The position numbers and the translations under genes were made by a program. A stretch of 32,375 nucleotides of DNA from a virus, in the IMG/VR virus record IMGVR_UViG_3300037502_000551, positions 1 to 32,375 of that record. The stretch is one strand, 5' to 3'. Every line of letters starts with the position of its first letter. Position 1 is the stretch's first letter. The notes beneath the pieces are model-generated. The model did not search any database. It had not been told where the DNA came from and saw nothing but the letters and a program-made list of their open reading frames with translations. Positions 16,368 to 22,801 of the stretch are shown here, piece after piece.

Positions 16368-16875
16368 TGTTATTTGTGATTACCATTTCTTTAAATAATT
16401 TTTCAACCTCTAAACCAAATTTTTCTATAAGCTCTTCGGGTAAGTTTTTGTAAGCAGACTCAAAAGGCTTAGTAAAAAACATTGTTGGTTTGATTCCGTT
16501 TTTATATACGCTTCGAGCAATCAAAAAAGCTAAACTCTTGCGCTTTGCAAATTGACCACCTGAACCACGAGGTGCAAGACCTTTGCGAACTATCCACTTG
16601 TCGAAAGCCTTTGGAGGAGGCATCTTAGATTTATACGAATAAGGTGTATTGTACTTTTTGTTCTTACCACTAACTCCTTTGTCTTGATAGATTCCGTAGT
16701 CTTGCATTTCAAACTCCATATGAAAAGAGTTTGGATAGGCTTTTACTTTTCCCTTAATTGAGTTGTAGAGCTTCTTAGACGAGTTCTTTCTTAATCTCGT
16801 TAGGTTGCGCTTAGATTGACTTATTACTGCGTCTCTAAAGCGGTCTAATACTTTCTGAAGCTCAGTTGTATCCAT
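16360..16875 (-). CDS. HK97 gp10-like head-tail/tail completion protein
   Basis: The 171-residue basic protein contains YGIYQDKGVSG...MPPPKAFDKWIVRKG and a later SLAFLIARSVYKNGIKPTMFF region, the signature of HK97 gp10/SPP1 gp17-like tail completion proteins. These sit at the head-tail joint. It overlaps the tail terminator-like gene by one base and the next tail gene by 8 nt. The fold is alpha/beta with a flexible basic loop. Confidence 0.7.
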   Translation of the reverse strand: MDTTELQKVLDRFRDAVISQSKRNLTRLRKNSSKKLYNSIKGKVKAYPNSFHMEFEMQDYGIYQDKGVSGKNKKYNTPYSYKSKMPPPKAFDKWIVRKGLAPRGSGGQFAKRKSLAFLIARSVYKNGIKPTMFFTKPFESAYKNLPEELIEKFGLEVEKLFKEMVITNNNG

Positions 16876-17330
16876 TAGCAGATTGTAACCTCGTTAGGAA
16901 TTAACACGTCAAAAGTCATTGTCCATCCAGCTAAGTAGTTCTCGAAACGCTCAGTAAACGGCTCACACAATGGATTGCCGTCAACAACGTACTTATCATC
17001 CCACAAGTTTCCGTGTATCATTAACGCATACGCTCGATTTAAGACCTCTAATTGAGTGTTAAGTACATCTTGCTCATTTGAGTTTCCGATAAAAACGTCA
17101 GTCGTTGCTTTCTTACTTATGTCAACGATGTCCATTGCTAACAATGAGATGTTAAAACGCACGACATTTGTTTCAAACGATGCGTTGTTTACAATCATAT
17201 GCACAAGTGGAAAAATAGTCTGCTTGTTTAAGTCCACCTCAAAGATGTCGCCTTCAGTTACCGTGTTCACGATAGGGTCAGCAATAAAGTGTGTTTTAAG
17301 TTTGGTTGTTATGTCGTAAAATCCTTTCAT
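16875..17330 (-). CDS. Putative tail terminator/completion protein
   Basis: The 151-residue protein starts MKGFYDITTKLKTHFIADP and has VTEGDIFEVDLNKQTIFPLVHMIVN and EQDVLNTQLEVLNRAYALM segments, as in a Bacteroidota phage family placed between the tail chaperone and gp10-like genes. Size and context fit a lambda gpU-like terminator that caps the tail tube. Its ATG overlaps the stop of the -1 frame of the chaperone gene (ATGA), which supports translation of that frame. Confidence 0.6.
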   Translation of the reverse strand: MKGFYDITTKLKTHFIADPIVNTVTEGDIFEVDLNKQTIFPLVHMIVNNASFETNVVRFNISLLAMDIVDISKKATTDVFIGNSNEQDVLNTQLEVLNRAYALMIHGNLWDDKYVVDGNPLCEPFTERFENYLAGWTMTFDVLIPNEVTIC

Positions 17331-17602
17331 CGTCTTAGTTGTCTTTCAAATTGTCTTCTTTCAATTTCGTTTTTTTGCTTCTCGAAGGTGAGATAGGTGA
17401 GACATTTAGTAAGTCTTGATTTGGCAATGTCATCAAACCTCGTGACATCTCCTTGAGAGAGTGCATATAATGACTGATACCATCCCCATCGTTTGGCAAA
17501 TTGAGTTGTTTCGCTAAAGTCTGCGATAGGGTCTTCTCCTTCTTTATCTCCGTCTCCAAAAAGTTCAGGGTAGCTTGAAACAAGTCGTTTTCTAAATTGT
17601 AA
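17327..17602 (-). CDS. Alternative (-1 frame) C-terminal domain of the tail assembly chaperone
   Basis: After the T9 run at 17601-17609 a -1 shift enters a frame of 91 codons ending at 17327. The encoded domain reads RWGWYQSLYALSQGDVTRFDD...LTKCLTYLTFEKQKNEIERR, a protein-like, helix-rich sequence of the kind seen downstream of G-type chaperones. Its stop overlaps the next gene's ATG as ATGA. The fused product would be 163 + 91 = 254 residues, about the same length as the unshifted 251-residue protein but with a different C-terminal third. An independent start at ATG 17624-17626 is the alternative. Confidence 0.65.
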   Translation of the reverse strand, partial: LQFRKRLVSSYPELFGDGDKEGEDPIADFSETTQFAKRWGWYQSLYALSQGDVTRFDDIAKSRLTKCLTYLTFEKQKNEIERRQFERQLRR

Positions 17603-18090
17603 AAAAAAAGCGATGCGGCTATGCAAACATCTAATGGAGCGAACTTCATTAGGTCTTGCGCTCCTATTGTTGGGTCGTAGTCGTATATGTCGTACTTTTC
17701 TTTCCTTCGTGTTTTGATAGGTCGGTACAATACGGCCATTGCCTTATGAAAGTTATCCCAACTCTGCAAGTGATTGTCCAAATCGACATACTCACCGAAA
17801 GTTATCTCTTCAAGTTCAGGAATAAAGCCGAACTCCATATCCTTGATTTTAAATGTCGGTTGAAACTTTGGTACTTGATTAAATAGCTGAGTGAAGTGTG
17901 CTATCAATTCGTTGAGTGACTTCAGTTTTATCTTAGCCACCTCAGTCAATCGGATACCGCAGAAAATCTCTACCATCTTTTGAGCTATGAACTCCTCGTC
18001 AGTAGAGTTCTGCTGCACTTTCAAAAAGTCTTGATAGTGCTTTAGTGGTATTTCGTTTAGGTCAGTAGGAACTTTTATTTGTACTTCCAT
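17335..18090 (-). CDS. Tail assembly chaperone, zero-frame product (G-like)
   Basis: The 251-residue protein lies between terminase and tail genes, upstream of the tape measure gene in transcription order, where G-type chaperones sit. Residues 1-160 form a helical domain with KMVEIFCGIRLTEVAKIKL and FGEYVDLDNHLQSWDNFHKAMAVLYRP, a pattern shared by Bacteroidota tail chaperones. Codons 161-163 (CTT TTT TTT) are the slippery site. The zero-frame C-terminal 90 residues include NGDG-like LPNDGDGISHYMHSLKEM, so this frame also looks coding. The protein would bind the tape measure during tail assembly and be absent from the virion. Confidence 0.75.
   Translation of the reverse strand: MEVQIKVPTDLNEIPLKHYQDFLKVQQNSTDEEFIAQKMVEIFCGIRLTEVAKIKLKSLNELIAHFTQLFNQVPKFQPTFKIKDMEFGFIPELEEITFGEYVDLDNHLQSWDNFHKAMAVLYRPIKTRRKEKYDIYDYDPTIGAQDLMKFAPLDVCIAASLFFYNLENDLFQATLNFLETEIKKEKTLSQTLAKQLNLPNDGDGISHYMHSLKEMSRGLMTLPNQDLLNVSPISPSRSKKTKLKEDNLKDN
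17601..17610 (-). other. Slippery sequence for programmed -1 ribosomal frameshift
   Basis: The mRNA reads C-TTTTTTTTT-A. In the zero frame the codons are CTT TTT TTT TAC, matching X-XXY-YYZ with all T. A -1 slip gives TTA CAA and opens the 91-codon frame to 17327. A T9 run could also cause transcript slippage or a sequencing length error, so raw-read support matters. Confidence 0.65.
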
Positions 18091-18092
18091 AT

Positions 18093-18278
18093 TTATTTAA
18101 CTTTTGATTCGTCTTTTTGTAACACATAGGCATAAGCCTGAGCGAGCATCTGAGTGTGTCTTCTCACATTGAAGATATCATTGAACACAATCTGCACTCT
18201 TTTACCAGTCTTGTCTTTGATATACTGCTCTACTACCCGTATCATTTTAGGTAGCTCATCGGATGTTGTATTGTCCAT
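18093..18278 (-). CDS. Small conserved-type protein (61 aa) after terminase
   Basis: The 61-residue product is helical, with QYIKDKTGKRVQIVFNDIFNVRRHTQMLAQAY, a pattern I associate with small genes directly following terminase in Bacteroidota phages. It overlaps the terminase gene by 23 nt and ends 2 nt before the chaperone gene. The function is unknown; a packaging accessory is possible. Confidence 0.65.
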   Translation of the reverse strand: MDNTTSDELPKMIRVVEQYIKDKTGKRVQIVFNDIFNVRRHTQMLAQAYAYVLQKDESKVK

Positions 18279-19416
18279 AGTTTGATTTTAATCCGAGTGC
18301 TTCCATCTCGTGGTATCTAAGCGCGTCGATAGCGTGATTGAAGTGGTCGATAGGTTTGTTCATCCTGACACCTTGCTTGTCAGTATCCCAACAATAACTC
18401 CTAAGTTCTTTAATTAGGTTTGTACTTGATTTGGTAACTAAGTATTCTTGTCTTTGCATTACGTCAATACCATAGTTAATAGAGTCTTTTCCTTTGGTTA
18501 CTCCTTTAATCGTCTTTCCGTAGCGTCTTATCTCCTCGATTGATTTAGGTTCGGAACTATCTGCGTAAATAATCACACCTGACGGAAGTATCTTAGCGAT
18601 GTCTGAGTTAACCATACCAGTTCGGTAAACAAGTTCGTTTACTATTCGCTTTCCATTCCAATTATAAACCTCAATAGCAGCGGTAGGGTCATTCGTGTAT
18701 CCGAAGTCAAGTCCTATGCCTACCAATCGTGCGTCATTAGGAACTTTATCAATCTCCTTCCAATTGTCAAATACTACACCCTCTAAAGAACCAACTTCTC
18801 CAAGTCCGTAAACCCTGTACCAATTTTCCCAATATGTACTTGTAGCAGCTTTTATTTTGGCTTTCTCAATAAAATCTATTGCACTTTGAGGGGCTGCTTC
18901 ATTGTCCTTGTAATTAAGAATAATAAAGTCTACGTTATCTTGACCTTGTAGTTCAGTATGAAACCAAAACTCGTTAGATGGATTCCAGTCTAAAATGATT
19001 GACTGCTTTGTACGCATAGCCAACTCCGTAAATGAGTTAAAGTCTATGTTATTACATTCGTTTATATATAGCCTATCACGTCTTGCCCCTCTTAATTTTG
19101 AGGCATTATCCGCAGAGAAGAACTCTATAAATGAATTATTAGCAAACGTATATTTGAAATCTGTAGCATTCCAATGTTCATCTACCCACCTATTAGTTGA
19201 CATCATAATCTTCTTAAAGTCTCGAATCGCACCTCTTTTTAGGTGAGGTATACTTTCCGATACGATTGAAGTTTCCGTTCCTGCGTGTTTTATCGCATAA
19301 TCAATTTCTATTGGTAGAATCCCATAAGTTTTTCCTGCACTTGAGCCTCCTTGTATACCTTTTATAAACTTTGTTAGCTTCAGTATCTTATTTATTGCCG
19401 TTGTCCGTATAAACAT
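18256..19416 (-). CDS. terL: Terminase large subunit (TerL)
   Basis: The 386-residue protein shows the packaging ATPase with Walker A GGSSAGKT (residues 23-30) and Walker B LYINE (116-120), followed by the RNase H-like nuclease with GLDFGYTND (D237), YADSSEP (D286) and HAIDALRY (D364) supplying metal-binding acids. It translocates DNA into the procapsid and cuts the concatemer, docking on the portal. The first 20 residues overlap the 3' end of the HNH gene by 25 nt. The N-terminus is short but has the normal distance to Walker A, so the gene looks complete. Confidence 0.95.
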   Translation of the reverse strand: MFIRTTAINKILKLTKFIKGIQGGSSAGKTYGILPIEIDYAIKHAGTETSIVSESIPHLKRGAIRDFKKIMMSTNRWVDEHWNATDFKYTFANNSFIEFFSADNASKLRGARRDRLYINECNNIDFNSFTELAMRTKQSIILDWNPSNEFWFHTELQGQDNVDFIILNYKDNEAAPQSAIDFIEKAKIKAATSTYWENWYRVYGLGEVGSLEGVVFDNWKEIDKVPNDARLVGIGLDFGYTNDPTAAIEVYNWNGKRIVNELVYRTGMVNSDIAKILPSGVIIYADSSEPKSIEEIRRYGKTIKGVTKGKDSINYGIDVMQRQEYLVTKSSTNLIKELRSYCWDTDKQGVRMNKPIDHFNHAIDALRYHEMEALGLKSNYGQYNIR

Positions 19417-19877
19417 ATAGCTTTTTCTTTAGCTTCCTCAAATGAATTAAATCTCTTTCCAAACTTATACACCCTGTACTGATTCCTTTTTGCATCATAA
19501 TATACATACGGATGTTTAGACTTGTATTTGGCATCCGTGTTTCTAAATGTTAAATTTTCAGAATTTGTGGCATATCTTAAATTCTCTAAACAATTATTCG
19601 TCTTATCTCCATCTATGTGGTCAACATATAAATCACTATAACCAACAAAAGTAGACATAACTAATCTATGAACATAGCAATGCTTAACATTACCACAGGA
19701 ATCAATTAAAGATATTCTTTTGTATCCTTTTGAATGAGTACCTTCTTTGAATTTTTCTTGAATGGTTCTTTTGCGTCCATCACTTCTAATTATTACTCGT
19801 TGCAATGATTTAACTCTTCCAAGATTAGACACTTCATAAATGCCCTCATATCCGCTTATTGTTTTAAATATTTCCAT
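19392..19877 (-). CDS. HNH homing endonuclease (NUMOD4-HNH, AP2-like C-terminus)
   Basis: The 161-residue protein has a NUMOD4 motif (ISGYEGIYEVSNLGRVKS, residues 6-23), an HNH core (HRLVMSTF...VDHIDGDKTNNCLENLRY) and a C-terminal YVYYDAKRNQYRVYKFGKRF segment like the AP2-type DNA-binding modules of homing enzymes. I take ATG 19875-19877 as start; a GTG nine codons upstream lies inside the promoter. It is inserted between TerS and TerL, a favoured homing site in phages, with its stop inside the TerL start region. It probably cuts the terminase region of phages lacking it. Confidence 0.88.
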   Translation of the reverse strand: MEIFKTISGYEGIYEVSNLGRVKSLQRVIIRSDGRKRTIQEKFKEGTHSKGYKRISLIDSCGNVKHCYVHRLVMSTFVGYSDLYVDHIDGDKTNNCLENLRYATNSENLTFRNTDAKYKSKHPYVYYDAKRNQYRVYKFGKRFNSFEEAKEKAICLYGQRQ

Positions 19878-19881
19878 ACTA

Positions 19882-19913
19882 CAAATATACAATAAACGCG
19901 CCACTTATCCAAA
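19882..19913 (-). promoter_or_regulatory. Bacteroidota-type promoter upstream of the HNH gene
   Basis: On the minus strand TTTG (19910-19913) is followed after exactly 20 nt by TATATTTGTA, matching the Bacteroidota -33/-7 consensus. The ATG is only 4 nt past the -7 element, so the transcript would be leaderless or nearly so, or would serve the terminase gene downstream. Confidence 0.7.
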
Positions 19914-19918
19914 GGTTG

Positions 19919-20323
19919 CTATTCAGGGAATAAAGGTTGCTCAATATTAGTTTGCTCTACTTGCTCTTTTAAGTTATTCAATCTTTGAGTGATTGATGGA
20001 TTGTACTGACCAACCATACCACCTTCTATTTGGTCTTGGCGAATTTCTTTTCTTATACGCGTACAGATGGGGATATATTCTTCATATCTTTTATCCACAT
20101 TCTTAAAATACTGTTCAACCATTCCTAATTCATTCCAACAAAAAACCTCGAAGCCTTCCATTGTTAGAGGTCTTTCGAGTGGCTCTGCACGTTCTTCAAA
20201 TTCCTTGCCTCCGAATACGCTTTTGATTCTTGGGTTGGCTTTTACTTCTCTCTTATATCTTTCGAATAGTTCGTATAGTTCTTCAGGACTATTTAGTATT
20301 CTTGGTCTTCCTACTTTTGCCAT
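19919..20323 (-). CDS. terS: Terminase small subunit (TerS)
   Basis: The 134-residue protein begins with the basic KVGRPRILNSPEELYELFERYK segment and ends with RIRKEIRQDQIEGGMVGQYNPSITQRL, the pattern of gp3-like small terminases in Bacteroidota phages. It would recognise the packaging site and present it to TerL. TerL is separated from it only by the HNH gene, supporting insertion of the latter. It overlaps the 59-residue gene upstream by 35 nt. The start ATG 20321-20323 follows an ACAA-rich leader. Confidence 0.85.
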   Translation of the reverse strand: MAKVGRPRILNSPEELYELFERYKREVKANPRIKSVFGGKEFEERAEPLERPLTMEGFEVFCWNELGMVEQYFKNVDKRYEEYIPICTRIRKEIRQDQIEGGMVGQYNPSITQRLNNLKEQVEQTNIEQPLFPE

Positions 20324-20468
20324 TTGTTAGTTCGTGTTTTGTTAGTTGTTCTCTGCAAATTGCGTATCGTTGGTCTTGGTCGTACTCTTTGACCATTACG
20401 TCATTCATCATACATCGTTGGATGAATTCGTTATTCTGCTCCCTCGGTAGTGGTTTCGGTATAGGCAT
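20289..20468 (-). CDS. Small PIPKP-type phage protein (59 aa)
   Basis: A 59-residue frame begins MPIPKPLPREQNNEFIQRCM and continues MNDVMVKEYDQDQRYAICREQL. This PxPKP...EFxxRC...E(Y)...QRxAxC pattern is a known short module near phage head/protease genes. Two Cys and the acidic middle could form a compact fold. It starts inside the upstream 126-residue gene (38 nt) and ends inside TerS (35 nt), in a frame distinct from both. The function is unknown. Confidence 0.7.
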   Translation of the reverse strand: MPIPKPLPREQNNEFIQRCMMNDVMVKEYDQDQRYAICREQLTKHELTNGKSRKTKNTK

Positions 20469-20811
20469 CGTATACTTTTCTTAGGTTAAATACTATTTCT
20501 CTAAAGCAAGAAGCACAAGAGGATGGCTCTAAACGTACTTTCATTACTCGTGAATAGATTTCTCTTACTCTTGTTACTTCAGTTGGTTTGAATGTGTCCT
20601 TTTCAAGGATTCGTGTTTCCGTAAGCCAGTTATACTCCTCTTCGGTTAAGCACTCAGGTTGACGATATGGAAACCACTCGTTTAGCTTCTTTTTACGCTC
20701 ATCGCATCCGCAGTCCTCTCCTGCTACAAACTTTACTAATTTCTTGATTCCTGTTGCTTCGGTTATTTGCTCGATAGTGTCTCCGAGTCCTTTTGCTTTT
20801 CTCTTTGCCAT
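20431..20811 (-). CDS. Conserved-type hypothetical protein with cysteine motifs (126 aa)
   Basis: The protein begins MAKRKAKGLGDTIEQITEATGIKKLV, then has EDCGCDERKKKLNEWFPY and a later SSCASCFR pair. The two Cys pairs could form a metal site. The order sigma-like factor, this protein, TerS is common in Flavobacteriia phages. It may be a late regulator or packaging accessory, but no biochemical function is known to me. Confidence 0.7.
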   Translation of the reverse strand: MAKRKAKGLGDTIEQITEATGIKKLVKFVAGEDCGCDERKKKLNEWFPYRQPECLTEEEYNWLTETRILEKDTFKPTEVTRVREIYSRVMKVRLEPSSCASCFREIVFNLRKVYDAYTETTTEGAE

Positions 20812-20816
20812 ATTAA

Positions 20817-21344
20817 TTATATTAAATCGTAATCTTGGTTTGTAAAATCTTGGTAGTGTTCTCCTACCTCTTCTTTCAATCTTTCCTTGCAGTTCTTTAG
20901 CGTGTTGAATATCGAGGTTAAGCTGATGCCTGAATCTTTAGCGATGTCTCTCATTGATGCGTTGCCCTCCTTATAGACTTTAAATAACATTGAGTCGTAC
21001 CAATGCCAGTTATCCATCTCTTCGTTTATTCTTATATGCAATCGCTCTAATGCTTCGTATTTATCTAACTCGGACTCTTCGTCTGCTACTCCTCTTACTT
21101 CGTCTAAAGATAAAAACTGAACGCTACCAGTTTTGTTTATTTCAAATGCTCTATTTCTCAGCATCATCCACATCAAAGCTATGTTTGGTTTTCCGTCTTT
21201 TAGTATCTTCTCCTCGTAGTTGTACTTTACAATTCTCAGGTAAACATCTTGCACAACGTCTTCTGCGAGGTCTTGCTCTCCAAATGAACGGACAATCTTT
21301 ACCCATTCTTTGTGATGGTCTGCTAATACTTTTAGTGCATCCAT
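20817..21344 (-). CDS. Sigma-70-family-like transcription factor
   Basis: The 175-residue protein has a region-2-like segment (FGEQDLAEDVVQDVYLRIVKYN, residues 21-42) and a C-terminal helix-turn-helix (ASMRDIAKDSGISLTSIFNTLKNCKERL) like sigma region 4. The size fits ECF-type sigma factors. It is the first gene of the late unit, 17 nt from the promoter at 21362-21391, so it is placed to direct host polymerase to late or internal promoters. Some phage homologues may act only as DNA-binding activators, so sigma activity is inferred. Confidence 0.75.
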   Translation of the reverse strand: MDALKVLADHHKEWVKIVRSFGEQDLAEDVVQDVYLRIVKYNYEEKILKDGKPNIALMWMMLRNRAFEINKTGSVQFLSLDEVRGVADEESELDKYEALERLHIRINEEMDNWHWYDSMLFKVYKEGNASMRDIAKDSGISLTSIFNTLKNCKERLKEEVGEHYQDFTNQDYDLI

Positions 21345-21361
21345 TTTGATTAAATTCTAAA

Positions 21362-21391
21362 CAAATATAAGACTATATTTTAAACAAGCAA
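21362..21391 (-). promoter_or_regulatory. Late-unit promoter (Bacteroidota consensus)
   Basis: The minus strand has TTG (21389-21391), a 19-nt spacer and TATATTTG (21362-21369), followed by a leader of about 15 nt to the sigma-like gene. It lies just downstream of the early terminator at 21401-21426, so it restarts transcription for the late unit. Confidence 0.85.
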
Positions 21392-21400
21392 GTTGCCTAC

Positions 21401-21426
21401 AAAAAAAGCCACCTATTAAAGTGGCT
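21401..21426 (-). terminator. Intrinsic terminator ending the early unit
   Basis: The minus strand reads AGCCAC-TTTAATAG-GTGGCT followed by T7, a perfect 6-bp stem. Its 5' arm lies inside the last codons of the HTH gene (stop at 21416-21418). It matches in design the terminator at 31875-31900. Confidence 0.92.
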
Positions 21427-21637
21427 CTAAGTTGTTTAAGAAAATCTCTCGTGACACGTAGTTATCTATCTTGTGTAAGGTTGATAAGGTTACGTCTTTG
21501 CCCTGTAGGAAGTTGTTTAACTGAAACTGGTGCATCTTGTGTCCTTTTGATTTTATCTCTTGGACTATTTGGTTTCGTGTTTTTGTATACAATATCCTAT
21601 TCAGTTGCTTTCGGAGTGTCTCATCGTCAATGTACAT
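21416..21637 (-). CDS. Small Cro/XRE-like helix-turn-helix protein
   Basis: I start this at ATG 21635-21637, one base after the stop of the SSB-tip gene, giving 73 residues; an upstream ATG would add 12 residues inside that gene. The segment FQLNNFLQGKDVTLSTLHKIDNYV looks like the recognition helix and following helices of an XRE-type repressor. It is the last gene before the early terminator and close to the late promoter, so a role in the early/late switch is plausible. DNA binding is inferred. Confidence 0.65.
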   Translation of the reverse strand: MYIDDETLRKQLNRILYTKTRNQIVQEIKSKGHKMHQFQLNNFLQGKDVTLSTLHKIDNYVSREIFLNNLEPL

Positions 21638-21638
21638 A

Positions 21639-21872
21639 CTAAAAAGGTAAGTCTGAATCCATACTCTCTCCAATTGGCTTGCGCTCTTCCTGTGGAAAAT
21701 ACGGCTCGCTGAATGATGCGCTAAAGAAACTTCCGTTCTTACCTTGCTTTACCCACAAAGCAACTTCCATCTCTTTGCCGTTTACGTTTACCTTGCCTCG
21801 ATAGTCAGGGTGTTTCTCGCTTGTCTTTTTGTCGTTCTTAAAGATTGCTCCTGTGTTTGTTTTGTTTTCCAT
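21639..21872 (-). CDS. Putative single-strand DNA-binding-type protein with SSB-like tip
   Basis: The 77-residue protein has NTGAIFKNDKKTSEKHPDYRGKVNVNGKEMEVALWVK, like DUF736-type small beta-barrel proteins, and ends in the acidic tip MDSDLPF. Bacterial SSB proteins end in a near-identical DDDIPF-type tip that recruits replication and repair enzymes. It sits at the end of the early unit that carries replication and recombination genes. Function as an SSB substitute or SSB-tip mimic is inferred. Confidence 0.65.
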   Translation of the reverse strand: MENKTNTGAIFKNDKKTSEKHPDYRGKVNVNGKEMEVALWVKQGKNGSFFSASFSEPYFPQEERKPIGESMDSDLPF

Positions 21873-21970
21873 TATAAATTATAAATTAACTTGATTACTA
21901 AAATAATTGCTATTGTGGCTACGAGTATCATTGTGCCGAGTGCAGCCATATATTCGTGTTCGGGTTTCAT
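21872..21970 (-). CDS. Tiny membrane protein (32 aa)
   Basis: A 32-residue frame has a charged start (MKPEHEYM) and a single hydrophobic helix (MILVATIAIILVIKLIY). The ATG overlaps the previous tiny gene's stop and its stop overlaps the next gene's start by one base (TAATG). The chained overlaps support translation. The function is unknown. Confidence 0.5.
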   Translation of the reverse strand: MKPEHEYMAALGTMILVATIAIILVIKLIYNL

Positions 21971-22044
21971 AGTGATGCTATTAAGAATCCGATTGCTATA
22001 CCAGCAAGAGTGTGAATGATTCGGTAGTAGGTTTCGTGTTTCAT
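21967..22044 (-). CDS. Tiny membrane protein (25 aa)
   Basis: A 25-residue frame starts at the ATGA junction after the 64-residue gene and encodes one hydrophobic stretch (IIHTLAGIAIGFLIASL). Its stop overlaps the next start (ATGA). Only the tight gene chain supports it. Confidence 0.45.
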   Translation of the reverse strand: MKHETYYRIIHTLAGIAIGFLIASL

Positions 22045-22235
22045 TGTTCGTCTATTATTTGCACATCAACTTTGACTTTTTTACCCTCGCTTAATATCTG
22101 CGCCAAGTCATCAACCAAATCTTGAATCAATCGCCAGTTGTTTAGAGATATTTTTTCAAGCGTTTGTGTTTCGAAATACTGCTCATAGTAGGTAGTTCCC
22201 TCACCTATTCTTATAAATTCACTTTGTATTTTCAT
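22041..22235 (-). CDS. Array gene: hypothetical protein (64 aa)
   Basis: The product is a small acidic alpha/beta protein (MKIQSEFIRIGEGTTYYEQYFETQ...VDVQIIDEQ). Its start is embedded in a perfect copy of the 19-bp junction repeat (22232-22250). Its end, IIDEQ, is a degenerate form of the KQQEQ tail. No family was recognised. Confidence 0.6.
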   Translation of the reverse strand: MKIQSEFIRIGEGTTYYEQYFETQTLEKISLNNWRLIQDLVDDLAQILSEGKKVKVDVQIIDEQ

Positions 22236-22465
22236 TGTTCTTGTTGTTTAAGTTGTTCTTTTAACCAATTTTCAAATTCAAATAGTTGCTCTTCTTTATA
22301 ATTTTCATCATAAATACAATATTCAAAATCATAAAAATCAAGATGAAGACCATTTTCATCATCCATATTTATGCAATAATACTTCCAATCAAAGTTGTTT
22401 ACAAATTCAACTTCAATATTTTGACATTTGTATTTTTTTGCAATCTTAATTAAGTCCTTTTTCAT
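22232..22465 (-). CDS. Array gene: acidic hypothetical protein ending LKQQEQ (77 aa)
   Basis: The 77-residue protein is acidic and aromatic-rich (FDWKYYCINMDDENGLHLDFYDFEYCIYDE) and ends NWLKEQLKQQEQ. Its stop TGA overlaps the next ATG. The start lies in a junction repeat with one mismatch (22462-22480). The acidic aromatic surface recalls DNA-mimic proteins, but this is only an impression. Confidence 0.65.
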   Translation of the reverse strand: MKKDLIKIAKKYKCQNIEVEFVNNFDWKYYCINMDDENGLHLDFYDFEYCIYDENYKEEQLFEFENWLKEQLKQQEQ

Positions 22466-22701
22466 TGTTCTTGTTTTTTAAGTTCAGGTCTCATTGGTTC
22501 TTTGTTCTCATTACCATCATCCCATCCTTGAGAATAACCATAGTTAGTATCTTCTTGGCGTTGCTCCTTCTCCATTTCTTTGGCTTGTTCAAATATAATC
22601 GCTTGTTTTTGATACCAATGAAGATGAGTTATTAGACCAAGTCTTAATTCTTCTAAAAGTTCTATATTTTGTTCACGATAAAATTCTACTGCTGTTTTCA
22701 T
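22462..22701 (-). CDS. Array gene: MKTAVE family member 1 (79 aa)
   Basis: The product begins MKTAVEFYREQ and contains QAKEMEKEQRQED, as in two other array genes (23405-23623 and 24331-24597). The middle helix carries most of the similarity and the end is ELKKQEQ. Proteins with this start are common in Bacteroidota phages and unassigned. The start context (AACAATAACAATG) is a degenerate junction repeat. Confidence 0.7.
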   Translation of the reverse strand: MKTAVEFYREQNIELLEELRLGLITHLHWYQKQAIIFEQAKEMEKEQRQEDTNYGYSQGWDDGNENKEPMRPELKKQEQ

Positions 22702-22720
22702 TGTTATTGTTTTTTAAAAT

Positions 22721-22801
22721 TTATTTATCAGATTTATACAATAAGTAAAAAAATACTATTGTTGAAATTGTTATACAAATAACTTCTACTATCTCTTTCA
22801 T
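22721..22801 (-). CDS. Array gene: tiny membrane protein (26 aa)
   Basis: A 26-residue frame has one hydrophobic segment (VEVICITISTIVFFYLLY) and a basic end. Its ATG is part of a perfect junction repeat (22798-22816) and overlaps the upstream stop. It ends before the next junction repeat and has no KQQEQ tail. Confidence 0.5.
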   Translation of the reverse strand: MKEIVEVICITISTIVFFYLLYKSDK

